DNA of 64,000 nucleotides from Buttiauxella agrestis (GTDB taxonomy: Bacteria > Pseudomonadota > Gammaproteobacteria > Enterobacterales > Enterobacteriaceae): contig NZ_UIGI01000001.1 of the NCBI RefSeq assembly GCF_900446255.1, forward strand, positions 2,568,763 through 2,632,762, given 5' to 3'. This document shows, piece after piece, positions 54,459 through 64,000 of this stretch (positions within the stretch are counted from its first letter, which is position 1; every line of letters starts with the position of its first letter). Below the pieces are notes generated by a model that was not told where the DNA came from, made no database searches, and saw only the letters and a list, made by a program, of their open reading frames with translations. The position numbers and the translations under genes are program-made.

Positions 54459-56138
54459 TTAGAACGTCGCCCAATTATCGTCTTCGTCTATGATGGCGCG
54501 AGATGTCTGAGAGGGTTTCTTCGGTTTTACAACGGGCACTGACACGCTCTGAGGCTGGTTATTCAGGCGGAAAATCCCCACCGCTGCGGTCAAGCGTGCG
54601 GCCTGTTCTTCCAGGGAGTTTGCCGCCGCAGAGGCTTCTTCCACCAACGAAGCATTTTGCTGCGTCACGTTATCCATCTCGTTTATCGCGATACCAACTT
54701 GCTCTATGCCACGGCTTTGTTCATCAGACGCGGCGGCGATTTCTTGCATAATATCGGTCACACGACGCACAGCCCCAACAATGCCGGTCATGGTTTCACC
54801 CGCATTAGCCACCTGTTTTGAACCGTTTTCAACTAACGATACCGACTCGCTGATCAGCCCTTCAATTTCTTTAGCCGCCTGGGCACTGCGTTGTGCGAGG
54901 GTGCGTACTTCCGTTGCCACGACCGCAAACCCACGCCCTTGCTCACCGGCTCGCGCCGCTTCTACCGCCGCATTCAGGGCCAGAATATTGGTCTGGAAGG
55001 CGATGCTATTGATGACCGCCGTTATCTCAGAAATCTTTCTCGAACTGGCAGAAATATTATTCATGGTCCTGACCACGCCGGAGACAATACGCCCGCCGTC
55101 GCTGGCTTTATGCGAGGCTTCTTCCGCCAGTTTTGTCGCATGATGGGCGTTATCGGCATTTTGCTTCACGGTAGCGGTTAACTGCTCCATGCTGGCGGCG
55201 GTTTCTTCAAGGGCCGCCACTTGTTGTTCGGTCCGCGCCGACAAATCCGTATTCCCCGCCGAGATTTCACTGGTGCCCTGATAAATCGCTTCGGCCCCGT
55301 TGCGCACCGCTCCCACGGTGTTCACCAGCGAAACCTGCATCTCCTGCAAATTCTGGTTCAGCTTGCCAATTTCGCTGTTACCAAAAGATTGCGGAGCCAG
55401 GGTTAAATCGCCCTGCGCAATATGTTCGATGCGTGTCGCCGCTTGTTGCAGCGGTTGCACCACCACGCGACGCAGTACGACAAAAGTGAAAATAGTTAAG
55501 AACACCGCCAGAGCGAAAGCACCTGCCATCAACATGACGCTCAGATGTGAACGTGTCTGAGCCTGGTCTTTCAGCGCTTCGGCGCGGTCCGTTCGAATCT
55601 GCGCCGCTTGCACTAATACCTTGCTGTAATCAGCATCCAGCTTGCGGGCTTCTTCGTTTTCATGGTTGATGATGGCCTCGAACATACCGTTTTTGGCATA
55701 TTTCATCATCGGCGCCATGCCTTTATTCAGGTAATCGTCGAATCGGGTGCGCAGCTGGCTATCCAGCGCGTCCCCTTCTTCGACTTTATCCGCACGCGCC
55801 ATATAAATATCGAAACTGGACTGCGCCTGCTTAATCAGGCGATCGGCCTCGGCGATATTAAATTTCATATCCTCCATGTCAGCCACGCGCCCTGCGGCAC
55901 CCGCATGAATGATATTTAAACGTGCACTGCGCAGATTCGCGGAGCTGTCCGAAAGACCAATGCGCACCTGGATTTCATTGGTGACGTCTTGCAGCGCTTT
56001 ATCGCTCTGAATCAGGAAATAGCTCGCCATGCCCACGCATAAGGCGAAGAGGATTAAGATCCCCGCGAGTATTGAAGTAAATAACGGCACAAGGCGAATG
56101 TGATGCCAGAAACGAACGGAGGTTGTTGTGTTTGCCAT
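54459..56138 (-). CDS. Methyl-accepting chemotaxis protein (Tsr/Tar class)
   Basis: 559-residue receptor: membrane helix at ~15-38, periplasmic four-helix ligand domain (~40-195), second helix (~200-222), HAMP ([24 protein letters not shown]) and cytoplasmic signalling hairpin with the invariant tip [22 protein letters not shown]. It ends in NWATF, the CheR/CheB tether pentapeptide form (NWxxF), as in Tsr and Tar. The start is ATG 56138 with AAGGAT; a longer frame to 56186 crosses a predicted sigma-28 promoter. The ligand is unknown. Confidence 0.93.
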   Translation of the reverse strand: MANTTTSVRFWHHIRLVPLFTSILAGILILFALCVGMASYFLIQSDKALQDVTNEIQVRIGLSDSSANLRSARLNIIHAGAAGRVADMEDMKFNIAEADRLIKQAQSSFDIYMARADKVEEGDALDSQLRTRFDDYLNKGMAPMMKYAKNGMFEAIINHENEEARKLDADYSKVLVQAAQIRTDRAEALKDQAQTRSHLSVMLMAGAFALAVFLTIFTFVVLRRVVVQPLQQAATRIEHIAQGDLTLAPQSFGNSEIGKLNQNLQEMQVSLVNTVGAVRNGAEAIYQGTSEISAGNTDLSARTEQQVAALEETAASMEQLTATVKQNADNAHHATKLAEEASHKASDGGRIVSGVVRTMNNISASSRKISEITAVINSIAFQTNILALNAAVEAARAGEQGRGFAVVATEVRTLAQRSAQAAKEIEGLISESVSLVENGSKQVANAGETMTGIVGAVRRVTDIMQEIAAASDEQSRGIEQVGIAINEMDNVTQQNASLVEEASAAANSLEEQAARLTAAVGIFRLNNQPQSVSVPVVKPKKPSQTSRAIIDEDDNWATF

Positions 56139-56182
56139 ATCCTTGGTTTCTCTTCTTATGTAGGGAGTTTGCTGTAAAAAGG

Positions 56183-56210
56183 TCATCGGCCTTGAGAAAC
56201 AAAAGGTTGA
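56183..56210 (-). promoter_or_regulatory. Sigma-28 (FliA) promoter of the chemoreceptor gene
   Basis: On the minus strand TCAA-N16-GCCGATGA resembles the FliA consensus TAAA-N15-GCCGATAA. It lies about 45 bp upstream of the ATG, as expected for a flagellar-regulon receptor. Confidence 0.5.
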
Positions 56211-56384
56211 GCAAAAAGTTGTCGTTTTGTGGCGGGGTTAACAAATCGATAGCAAAGAGTTAAGGCGATCACACTTAGCCATGGTTTTTGTAAGGCTTAC
56301 ATCGAAGTTAAACAGGAGTAAACTATATGTAACAGTAAATGGCGTAGCCGCGTGCGGTCGCCCACAGGACAATGAATAAGCGTT

Positions 56385-58682
56385 ATGAAATTTAAATCTG
56401 CCATTAAACCCTATCATGCCGCGGCGGGCGGCTGGGGTTCACTCGAAGCCACCACTCGTTTTGTTATCGACAGCAAACACGCCCTGAAAAACCTGCGCAA
56501 TCTGATGCGCATGAATAAAGCCAAAGGCTTTGACTGCCCTGGCTGCGCGTGGGGTGACGATAACAAAAGTACTTTTAGCTTCTGCGAAAATGGCGCAAAA
56601 GCGGTAACGTGGGAAGCGACTCGCCGCTTCATCGACCATGAATTCTTCGCGCAACACAGCGTCAGCAAACTCTATCAACAAAGCGATTATTTCCTTGAAT
56701 ATCAAGGGCGAATCACTGAACCGCTGCGCTATAACCCGCAAACAGACCATTACGAAGCCATCAGTTGGGATGAGGCATTCGCAGTTATAGCCCAGCATAT
56801 AAAGGCAATGGATCACCCCAACCAAATGGAGCTGTACACATCCGGGCGTGCCAGCAACGAAGCCTCGTATCTGTATCAGGTATTCGGGCGCATGACAGGC
56901 ACCAATAACTTCCCGGATTGTTCGAATATGTGCCACGAAGCCAGCGGTGGCGGTCTGAAGCGCAGCATAGGCGTCGGCAAAGGCACCATTCATCTGAACG
57001 ATTTTGATAAAGCTAACGCCATTTTCGTGTTTGGCCAAAACCCTGGCACCAACCACCCGCGTATGCTGCACAGCTTGCGTCACGCCGCTGAAAACGGCGC
57101 GCAAATCGTCACCTTTAATACCCTGCGCGAACGAGGGCTTGAGCGTTTTGCCGATCCGCAAAAACCGCTGGAAATCGTTACGCCTCTTGCTGGCACCATC
57201 AGCACTTATTATTACCAGCCGAATTTAGGCGGTGATATGGCCGCCATTCGCGGCATGGCGAAAGCCCTGTTGGAAACGCATCGTCTGCGACTGGAGAACG
57301 GTGAAAACGGTATTTTTGACCAGCAATTTATTGATGAAAACACGCACGGCGTTGAGGCCTGGTTTGCCGAAATCGACAACACGACCTGGACGCACATTAC
57401 TCATCAGTCGGGTTTAAGCGAGCAGCAATTGCGCGATGCCGCCAGCATCTGGCAGCAGGCCGAGCGCGTGATCTGCACCTGGGCGATGGGGATTACGCAA
57501 CACAAACATTCGCTGAATACGGTGCGCGAAATCGTCAACCTACAACTGCTGGGCGGCCATCTGGGTAAACCTGGCGCGGGTCTTTGCCCGGTGCGCGGCC
57601 ACAGTAATGTGCAGGGAAATCGCACCATGGGGATTGATGAAAAACCCTCAGCAGCATTACTTGATAGCCTCGCGGCCCATTTCGATTTTGAACCGCCACG
57701 CAAGCAAGGCCATAACACCGTTGAAGCCATTGCTGCGATGCTGCGCGATGAGGTGAAAGTTCTTATTGCTCTGGGTGGCAATTTAGCCGCTGCCGCGCCG
57801 GACAGTCCGCGCACTGAAGAAGCGCTCCAGCGATGCGGCCTGACGGTTCATATCAGCACCAAACTGAACCGCAGCCACCTTGTCCCCGGCAAAGCCGCGC
57901 TGATTTTACCGACACTTGGGCGCACCGAGGAAGATATGCAAGCCAGCGGGCGGCAGTTCATCACCGTTGAGGACTCGTTCAGCATGGTGCATGCGTCCGA
58001 AGGTATCGGCAAACCGATTGCCAGCACACAACGCTCAGAAACCGCGATTGTCTGCGGGATAGCGAATGCGGTGCTGGGGCAAGAAAAGCTGAACTGGCTG
58101 GCGCTGGCTGATGATTACAACCTGATTCGCGACCATATCGCCGCCACCCTCCCAGGATTTAAAGATTTCAACCAGCAGTGCGAAAAACCAGGCGGTTTCT
58201 ATTTGGGCAATGCCGCCGCGCAATTGCGCTTTAACACCCCGACCGGTAAAGCGGAATTCAGCGCCGCCCCGCTGCCAGCGTCACTGTTTGGTGATTTAAA
58301 CGCGCCGTTTACGCTGCAAACTTTGCGTTCGCATGACCAGTACAACACCACGATTTACGGGCTGGATGACCGCTACCGTGGGGTTTATGGGCAACGCGAA
58401 GTGTTGTTTATTAACCCGGAAGATCTGGCGGAGCTTGAGTTGCGCGATGGCGACTTAGTGGATATTGAAACCGTCTGGAATGATGGTATCACCCGTAAAG
58501 TTAGCGGCTTTAAAATCGTCCCTTACAACATTCCGCGTGGCAACCTGGCCGCCTATTACCCGGAAACGAACCCATTGGTTCCTTTAACCAGTGTTGGTGA
58601 TGATACAGGCACGCCGACTTCAAAATCCGTACCGGTAAAAATCAGCCGCACCGTTTCTGTTGAAAGCCAGCGTATCGCGTAA
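56385..58682 (+). CDS. Molybdopterin oxidoreductase, YdeP type
   Basis: 765-residue cytoplasmic molybdo-bis-MGD protein of the FdhF/YdeP group, no Tat signal. It parallels E. coli YdeP in GGWGSLE, FDCPGCAW (CxxC pair near residue 47), NNFPDCSNMCHEASG, PGTNHPRMLHSLR and YNTTIYGLDDRYRGVYGQR. E. coli YdeP supports acid resistance, reaction unknown. Only a CxxC...C cysteine set is seen at the N-terminus. A 7-codon open frame with the better Shine-Dalgarno (56372-56395) overlaps its start. A REP-type hairpin follows at 58706-58730. Confidence 0.87.
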   Translation: MKFKSAIKPYHAAAGGWGSLEATTRFVIDSKHALKNLRNLMRMNKAKGFDCPGCAWGDDNKSTFSFCENGAKAVTWEATRRFIDHEFFAQHSVSKLYQQSDYFLEYQGRITEPLRYNPQTDHYEAISWDEAFAVIAQHIKAMDHPNQMELYTSGRASNEASYLYQVFGRMTGTNNFPDCSNMCHEASGGGLKRSIGVGKGTIHLNDFDKANAIFVFGQNPGTNHPRMLHSLRHAAENGAQIVTFNTLRERGLERFADPQKPLEIVTPLAGTISTYYYQPNLGGDMAAIRGMAKALLETHRLRLENGENGIFDQQFIDENTHGVEAWFAEIDNTTWTHITHQSGLSEQQLRDAASIWQQAERVICTWAMGITQHKHSLNTVREIVNLQLLGGHLGKPGAGLCPVRGHSNVQGNRTMGIDEKPSAALLDSLAAHFDFEPPRKQGHNTVEAIAAMLRDEVKVLIALGGNLAAAAPDSPRTEEALQRCGLTVHISTKLNRSHLVPGKAALILPTLGRTEEDMQASGRQFITVEDSFSMVHASEGIGKPIASTQRSETAIVCGIANAVLGQEKLNWLALADDYNLIRDHIAATLPGFKDFNQQCEKPGGFYLGNAAAQLRFNTPTGKAEFSAAPLPASLFGDLNAPFTLQTLRSHDQYNTTIYGLDDRYRGVYGQREVLFINPEDLAELELRDGDLVDIETVWNDGITRKVSGFKIVPYNIPRGNLAAYYPETNPLVPLTSVGDDTGTPTSKSVPVKISRTVSVESQRIA

Positions 58683-58705
58683 ATCCCCCGTTCCTTCCCG
58701 GTCTT

Positions 58706-58730
58706 GTCGGATAACGCCCTGTTATCCGAC
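58706..58730. repeat. REP-type hairpin after the ydeP-like gene
   Basis: Perfect 10-bp stem GTCGGATAAC / GTTATCCGAC with loop GCCCT. Same arm sequence as the REP family in this window; may also end transcription. Confidence 0.75.
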
Positions 58731-58896
58731 CTCTAAACCCACACCATTACCTATTCGCAATAAATGCGAGATTTCTCATTAACAACTTTGCAATATTATA
58801 ACGGGAGATTATGATACCCGCACAATTAACCATTTGGTTCGTTACGCGGTTTTATCATAAAGAAGCAAAAGGAAAATGCTTCGACAGGAGAACGTT

Positions 58897-61287
58897 ATGG
58901 CAATTTACACCCCCCCACGCGGCCTGGCATTAGGGCTGTTATGGGTTCTCAGCGGGCTAATGGCGCTTATTGGCCTCGCGATTGGGATTGGCGGCGCTTA
59001 CCTGGTCGCGCTCGGCGGCAGCGGGTATTTCCTGGTGATGGGCATCGTTATGCTTATTTCCGCCGTACTGATTTTGAAAAAGAAAACCTCCGGGCTGGTG
59101 CTGTACGGCGCGGCATTTATCGGCTCAATTATTTGGGCCATCAATGATGCGGGCTGGGATTTCTGGCCGCTATTCTCACGCTTGTTTACGTTTGCTGTGC
59201 TGGCCTTTCTGGCCGCGATTGCCTGGCCGATTTTGCGTGCAGCCAATAGTCATGCTCCGGTAAAAAAAGCGCCGGCTTATAGCCTCGCCGCGCTGCTCGC
59301 GATTTGCATGCTGGTGAGCGCAGGCTGGATGTTTGTGCCACAGGTACAGGTTGCGGCCAACGAAGAGGTGCCCGTGAAACCGGTAGCGCCAGGTGATGCG
59401 CAAAAAGACTGGAAGCACTGGGGTAACACCACTCACGGCGACCGTTTCGCCGCCCTTGATCAAATCAATAAAGGCAACGTGTCAGATTTAAAAGTGGCCT
59501 GGACTGCGCATACCGGGGATATCCCCCAGAGCAACGGTTCCGGCGCTGAGGATCAGAACACGCCATTGCAGGTTGGCGACACGCTGTTTGTCTGCACGCC
59601 GTACAGCAAAGTGCTGGCGCTGGATGTCGATTCTGGCAAAGAAAAATGGCGTTTTGACAGCCACGCCACGGCACCAAACTGGCAGCGTTGCCGGGGTTTA
59701 GGTTATTTCGAAGAAACCACGCAGAAAGCCGCGGCGACACTTGCTGAACCCGCGCAGCCTGTGGCGTGCCCTCGCCGCCTGTTCCTGCCAACTACCGATG
59801 CGCGCCTGCTGGCGATTAACGCAGATAACGGCAAGCTGTGCGAAGACTTTGGCGAACACGGTACGGTCGATCTCAAAGCGGGTATGGGCGAAGTGAAACC
59901 GGGTTACTACCAGCAAACGTCCACGCCGCTTGTCGCCGGGAATGTGGTGGTGGTCGGTGGGCGCGTGGCGGATAACTTCTCCACTGGCGAGCCTCCGGGC
60001 GTGGTTCGTGCTTATGACGTGCATACCGGAAAGCTGGCATGGGCCTGGGATCCGGGCAATCCGGCTATCACCGGTCTGCCACCTGAAGGGCAAACTTACA
60101 CGCGCGGCACGCCAAACGTGTGGTCTGCGATGTCATATGACGCGAAGCTGGGCCTGATTTATTTGCCGACCGGTAACGCGACGCCTGATTTCTTCGGCGG
60201 CACGCGTACTGCGCAAGACGACAAATACAGCTCATCAATTGTCGCGGTAGATGCGGCAAGCGGCCAGGTGCGCTGGCATTTCCAGACCACTCACCACGAT
60301 TTGTGGGACTTCGATTTACCGTCGCAGCCGCTGCTTTATGACCTGCCAGATGGTAAAGGCAGCACCACGCCGGTGATCGTGCAGACATCCAAACAAGGCA
60401 TGATTTTCATGCTCAACCGCGAAACGGGTGAACCGGTCGCAAAAGTGGAAGAACGCCCGGTTCCGCAAGGCAACATTGAAGGCGAGCGCTATTCAAAAAC
60501 CCAGCCGTACTCCGTCGGGATGCCAATGATTGGCAATGAAACACTCAAAGAGTCGGATATGTGGGGTGCGACGCCGATCGATTTACTGATTTGCCGTATC
60601 GAGTTCAAAGGCATGCGTCACGAAGGTGTTTACACGCCACCGGGCCTGGATCGCTCGCTGCAATATCCAGGATCGCTCGGTGGCATGAACTGGGGCAGCG
60701 TTTCCGTTGACCCGAACAACAGCCTGATGTTTGTTAACGATATGCGTCTGGGTCTGGCGAACTACATGGTGCCACGCGCCAATGTGGCGAAAAACGCCAG
60801 TGGCATTGAGATGGGTATTGTTCCGATGGACGGCACGCCGTTTGGGGCCATGCGCGAGCGTTTCCTCTCGCCGCTGGGGATTCCATGCCAGAAACCGCCG
60901 TTTGGGACGATGTCAGCCATCGACCTGAAATCCGGGAAAGTGGTGTGGCAGGTTCCAGTGGGCACCGTGCAGGACACGGGGCCGCTGGGCATTCGTATGC
61001 ATCTGCCGATCCCAATCGGCATGCCAACGCTGGGCGCATCGCTTTCAACCCAGTCTGGCCTGCTGTTCTTTGCGGGTACGCAAGATTTCTATCTGCGCGC
61101 GTTTGATACCGCAAACGGCAAGGAAATCTGGAAGTCTCGCCTGCCAGTGGGCAGTCAGTCCGGCCCAATGACCTATGTGTCACCAAAGACCGGCAAGCAA
61201 TACATTGTGATTAACGCAGGCGGAGCGCGTCAGTCTCCAGACCGTGGCGATTACATTATTGCTTACGCGTTGCCAGACGCGAAATAA
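58897..61287 (+). CDS. gcd: PQQ-dependent membrane glucose dehydrogenase
   Basis: Oxidises glucose to gluconolactone in the periplasm and passes electrons to ubiquinone. 796 residues, the same as E. coli Gcd, once the start is put at ATG 58897, behind AGGAG. Five membrane segments occupy ~1-140. The rest is an eight-bladed PQQ propeller (KDWKHWGNTTHGDRFAALDQIN; TTHHDLWDFDLPSQPLL; TPPGLDRSLQYPGSLGGMNWG). No pqq synthesis genes are in this window, so it may need genes elsewhere or external PQQ. A bidirectional terminator follows. Confidence 0.95.
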   Translation: MAIYTPPRGLALGLLWVLSGLMALIGLAIGIGGAYLVALGGSGYFLVMGIVMLISAVLILKKKTSGLVLYGAAFIGSIIWAINDAGWDFWPLFSRLFTFAVLAFLAAIAWPILRAANSHAPVKKAPAYSLAALLAICMLVSAGWMFVPQVQVAANEEVPVKPVAPGDAQKDWKHWGNTTHGDRFAALDQINKGNVSDLKVAWTAHTGDIPQSNGSGAEDQNTPLQVGDTLFVCTPYSKVLALDVDSGKEKWRFDSHATAPNWQRCRGLGYFEETTQKAAATLAEPAQPVACPRRLFLPTTDARLLAINADNGKLCEDFGEHGTVDLKAGMGEVKPGYYQQTSTPLVAGNVVVVGGRVADNFSTGEPPGVVRAYDVHTGKLAWAWDPGNPAITGLPPEGQTYTRGTPNVWSAMSYDAKLGLIYLPTGNATPDFFGGTRTAQDDKYSSSIVAVDAASGQVRWHFQTTHHDLWDFDLPSQPLLYDLPDGKGSTTPVIVQTSKQGMIFMLNRETGEPVAKVEERPVPQGNIEGERYSKTQPYSVGMPMIGNETLKESDMWGATPIDLLICRIEFKGMRHEGVYTPPGLDRSLQYPGSLGGMNWGSVSVDPNNSLMFVNDMRLGLANYMVPRANVAKNASGIEMGIVPMDGTPFGAMRERFLSPLGIPCQKPPFGTMSAIDLKSGKVVWQVPVGTVQDTGPLGIRMHLPIPIGMPTLGASLSTQSGLLFFAGTQDFYLRAFDTANGKEIWKSRLPVGSQSGPMTYVSPKTGKQYIVINAGGARQSPDRGDYIIAYALPDAK

Positions 61288-61290
61288 GCA

Positions 61291-61319
61291 AAAAAAACGG
61301 GTGCTTTAGGCACCCGTTT
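61291..61319. terminator. Bidirectional rho-independent terminator (gcd / DppA-like)
   Basis: Perfect 10-bp stem AAACGGGTGC / GCACCCGTTT with 5-nt loop. The A-run on the left gives a T-run for the minus-strand gene, and TTT on the right serves gcd. Confidence 0.9.
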
Positions 61320-61332
61320 CTACATTAGGTCA

Positions 61333-62931
61333 TTACTTCACATCCACCTGGTAGAAAATGTGTTTACCAAACGGATCAACTTCATAGCGTGTCACTTCTT
61401 TGCGAACCGGCTCGAAAATCGTCGAGTGCGCAATCATCACCGCAGGCATTTGATCATGCATCATCTGCTGCGCTTCTTTATACAATTCGACGCGTTTTTC
61501 GTGGTCGCCTGAAGCACGCGCTTCAAGAATCAGCTTATCAAACGGCTGATAACACCATTTCGCCGAGTTAGAGCCTCCATCAGCTGCACGGCAGGTAAAC
61601 AGCGGGCCGAAGAAGTTATCCGGGTCGCCGGTTGCCGTGGTCCAGCCCATCAGCGCCGCCTGATGCTCACCGTCTTTCACGCGTTTTAAATACTCGCCCC
61701 ACTCGTAAGTCACCACTTTTGCCGTCACGCCAATTTTCGCCCAGTCGGCCTGAATCATCTCGGCCATGCGTTTAGCATTCGGGTTATACGGACGCTGCAC
61801 CGGCATCGCCCACAGGTCGATTGTCAGTCCATCAGCGAAGCCCGCTTCTTTAAGCAGCGCTTTGGCTTTTTCCGGGTCGTATTCGTAATCTTTGAGCGTG
61901 TCGTCAGCACTCCACACGCCTGGCGGGAGCAGGTTTTTCGCCGCGGTTCCGGTACCACGGAATACCGCGTCAATAATCGCAGGTTTGTTGATAGCCATGG
62001 CCAACGCCTGGCGAACTTTCACATTATCCGTTGGTGCTTTTTGCGTGTTAAAGGAGAGGAAACCGGTATTCAGCCCCGCTTTCTGCATCAGGTTAATATC
62101 GGCATTTTCCTTCAGGCGCGGGAGATCTGCCGGATTAGGGAATGGCATCACCTGACATTCATTCTTTTCAAGTTTTGCGACGCGTACCGAAGCATCCGGC
62201 GTTATCGAGAACACCAGTTTGTCGATTTTTGCTTTGCCCTGCCAGTATTCCGGGAATGCGGTAAACAGAATGCGCGAGTCTTTTTGGTATTGCGCCAGGC
62301 GGAACGGCCCGGTGCCAATCGGGTCCATATCCACGCGTTCCGGCGTACCGGCTTTTAACATGTTATCGGCATATTCAGCCGAAAGAATAGACGCGAAATA
62401 CCAGCCGAGATCGGCAATAAATGGCGCTTCGGGATGAGTCAGGGTGAAGCGCACCGTATTATCATCGACCTTATCAATAGCGGTGATTAATTTACCGAAT
62501 TCTAAACTTTCGAAATTGGAATAGTTTCCGTTGGAAACATTATGGTAGGGATGCTTTGGATCTTTCTGACGCATAAACGAGAAAATGACATCGTCAGCGT
62601 TGAAATCGCGCGTCGGTTTAAAATATTTGTTGCTCTGGAATTTCACCCCTTTGCGTAAGTGGAAGGTATAAACCTTACCGTCTTCGCTGACATCCCAGCT
62701 TTCTGCGAGGCTTGGCTGTAACTCAGTGGTGCCAACTTTAAAATCCACCAGGCGGTTATAAACTGGCACTGCGCTGGCATCAACACTGGTGCCCGAGGTA
62801 TATAACTGCGGGTTAAAGTTTTCTGGCGATCCTTCAGAACAATAAACCAGAGTTTTTGCCGCAACAGTGGAACTGACTGTGACCGCCGCTATTATCAATG
62901 CCAACTTTGTGGCTTTTCTTGTGATGTTCAT
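61333..62931 (-). CDS. DppA-like peptide-binding protein, second orphan copy
   Basis: SBP family 5 periplasmic protein of 532 residues with signal peptide (MNITRKATKLALIIAAVTVS...VAA). It shares TLVYCSEGSPENFNPQ, RDFNADDVIFSFMRQKDPKHPYHNV and KLEKNECQVMPFPNP with the protein at 33315-34913, including equal length, but differs in the pocket region. No transporter genes adjoin. It is divergent from the pepT-like gene with 121 bp between, suggesting joint use in peptide uptake and cleavage. The ATG at 62931 is chosen for the signal peptide; a longer frame reaches 63039. Confidence 0.88.
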   Translation of the reverse strand: MNITRKATKLALIIAAVTVSSTVAAKTLVYCSEGSPENFNPQLYTSGTSVDASAVPVYNRLVDFKVGTTELQPSLAESWDVSEDGKVYTFHLRKGVKFQSNKYFKPTRDFNADDVIFSFMRQKDPKHPYHNVSNGNYSNFESLEFGKLITAIDKVDDNTVRFTLTHPEAPFIADLGWYFASILSAEYADNMLKAGTPERVDMDPIGTGPFRLAQYQKDSRILFTAFPEYWQGKAKIDKLVFSITPDASVRVAKLEKNECQVMPFPNPADLPRLKENADINLMQKAGLNTGFLSFNTQKAPTDNVKVRQALAMAINKPAIIDAVFRGTGTAAKNLLPPGVWSADDTLKDYEYDPEKAKALLKEAGFADGLTIDLWAMPVQRPYNPNAKRMAEMIQADWAKIGVTAKVVTYEWGEYLKRVKDGEHQAALMGWTTATGDPDNFFGPLFTCRAADGGSNSAKWCYQPFDKLILEARASGDHEKRVELYKEAQQMMHDQMPAVMIAHSTIFEPVRKEVTRYEVDPFGKHIFYQVDVK

Positions 62932-63052
62932 GTTTGCCCTATTATTTATAATTTTCCTGACCCAGAAAGAATAACGCTTGTACAAGACAACGTAATACAT
63001 AACATTAAATATCGATTGCAAACAAACGAATATAATCAATAAAGGAATAACA

Positions 63053-64000
63053 ATGTCATCGCCGCTCGCAGACCAATTAACACAACGCTTCTTCCGCTAT
63101 CTGGCGATAACCAGCCAAAGTCAGGCTGGCGCTGCCACCTTGCCGAGCACGCCCGGCCAACATGAAATGGCAAAATTACTGGCGCAAGAGTTGCGCGAAT
63201 TCGGTCTGGATGATGTGGTTATCGACGAGCACGCCACCGTGACCGCCGTCAAAAAAGGCAATGTTCCCGGTGCGCCGCGCGTGGGGTTTATCACACATAT
63301 TGATACGGTTGATGTCGGGCTTTCACCGGATATTCACCCGCAGGTCCTGCGTTTTACCGGCGATGATTTGTGTCTTAACCCAGAGAAAGATATCTGGCTG
63401 CGTATCGCTGAACACCCGGAAATCCTGGCTTATCCGAACGAAGAGATCATTTTCAGCGATGGCACCAGCGTGCTGGGTGCGGATAATAAATCTGCCGTCA
63501 CTGTGGTGATGACGCTGCTGGAAAACCTGACGGATGATATGAAGCACGGCGATATTGTGGTCGCATTTGTCCCGGATGAAGAGATAGGTTTATGCGGTGC
63601 AAAAGCGCTGGATCTGGCCCGTTTTGCCGTTGATTTTGCCTGGACCATCGACTGCTGTGAATTAGGTGAAGTGGTGTACGAAAACTTCAACGCCGCTCAT
63701 GCTGAAATTCGTTTTACCGGCGTCACCGCGCACCCGATGTCCGCCAAAGGTGTATTAGTGAACCCGCTGCTAATGGCGCATGATTTCATCAGCCATTTCG
63801 ACCGTCAGCAAACACCAGAGAATACCGAGGGCCGCGAAGGCTATATTTGGTTTAACGGCATGAACACCACACAAAACGACGCAATATTGAAAGCCAATAT
63901 CCGTGATTTTGACGCGCAGAATTTTGAAGCCCGTAAACAGCAATTACGCGCTGTCGCAGAAAAAATTGCCGCGCAACACCCTACAGCAAAAGTTGAAATT
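63053..64000 (+). CDS. Peptidase T-like M20 aminopeptidase (3' end beyond window)
   Basis: Partial: 316 residues to the right edge. M20 family metallopeptidase close to PepT: zinc/catalytic segments HIDTVDVG, SDGTSVLGADNKSAVTVV and VPDEEIGLCGAKALD, and AHPMSAKGVLVNPL, follow PepT in order (PepT has SHVDTSPD, ADDKAG, TPDEEVG, VHPGTAKG). PepT removes the N-terminal residue from tripeptides. The GDNKSA form replaces PepT's ADDKAG. AAAGGA lies 8 nt before the ATG. Symbol withheld because the similarity is moderate. Confidence 0.85.
   Translation, partial: MSSPLADQLTQRFFRYLAITSQSQAGAATLPSTPGQHEMAKLLAQELREFGLDDVVIDEHATVTAVKKGNVPGAPRVGFITHIDTVDVGLSPDIHPQVLRFTGDDLCLNPEKDIWLRIAEHPEILAYPNEEIIFSDGTSVLGADNKSAVTVVMTLLENLTDDMKHGDIVVAFVPDEEIGLCGAKALDLARFAVDFAWTIDCCELGEVVYENFNAAHAEIRFTGVTAHPMSAKGVLVNPLLMAHDFISHFDRQQTPENTEGREGYIWFNGMNTTQNDAILKANIRDFDAQNFEARKQQLRAVAEKIAAQHPTAKVEI

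Overview
The window looks like ordinary chromosome of an Enterobacteriaceae species. The left 13 kb follows the Escherichia coli order uxaB, dgcF (yneF), glsB, sad, yneJ, sotB, marC, marRAB, eamA, ydeE, with protein sequences close to the E. coli ones, although yneG and yneK are absent and a PhzF-family gene sits between yneJ and sotB. Further right the order departs from E. coli: it holds a urea operon, srfABC, a pectinesterase lipoprotein, a dmsABC-type operon, a ydeP-like gene, gcd and a pepT-like gene. I infer a plant- or environment-associated genus of the Buttiauxella/Kluyvera type, but the genus is a guess. I see no rRNA, tRNA, CRISPR array, prophage or insertion sequence.

Layout. 1-13.2 kb: start of an alcohol-dehydrogenase-type gene, then uxaB (galacturonate catabolism), a diguanylate cyclase, glutaminase, succinate-semialdehyde dehydrogenase with its LysR neighbour, the sugar exporter sotB, marC and the marRAB operon with both MarR operators and a marbox, eamA and ydeE. 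13.3-17.5 kb: a double-GNAT protein, an AT-rich pair of unrecognised genes, and phenolic acid decarboxylase padC divergent from a LysR gene. 17.5-29.1 kb (all minus strand): one long urea operon with allophanate hydrolase, urea carboxylase, a GntR regulator and the UrtABCDE importer. Upstream of it I find a sigma-54 promoter match, an 18-bp palindrome at the predicted transcription start and an NtrC-like site. 29.6-35.8 kb: peptide permease dtpB, ydcY, an aldo/keto reductase, an alpha/beta hydrolase, an orphan DppA-like binding protein and a glutamine amidotransferase. 36-42.4 kb: srfA-srfB-srfC, with an 11-C tract inside srfA. 42.6-49.4 kb: NmrA-like protein with divergent LysR, ybcL with an AraC regulator, a pectinesterase lipoprotein, and an ABC-F ATPase with a possible leader peptide. 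49.5-56.1 kb: dmsABC-type oxidoreductase with a fourth Fe-S protein, and a chemoreceptor. 56.4-64 kb: a YdeP-type molybdoenzyme, PQQ glucose dehydrogenase, a second orphan DppA paralog and a truncated pepT-like peptidase gene.

How the genes work together. Urea is imported by UrtABCDE, carboxylated to allophanate and hydrolysed to ammonia and CO2, and the promoter architecture points to nitrogen control. Peptide use is served by dtpB, two DppA-like binding proteins and a PepT-like peptidase. Pectinesterase, uxaB, padC and gcd suggest contact with plant cell-wall sugars, hydroxycinnamic acids and glucose. REP/BIME-type palindromes of one family are scattered between genes at seven places, including inside the urea operon.

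Start codons were moved downstream of the longest open frame wherever homology and a Shine-Dalgarno sequence supported it; each such case is stated in the entry.
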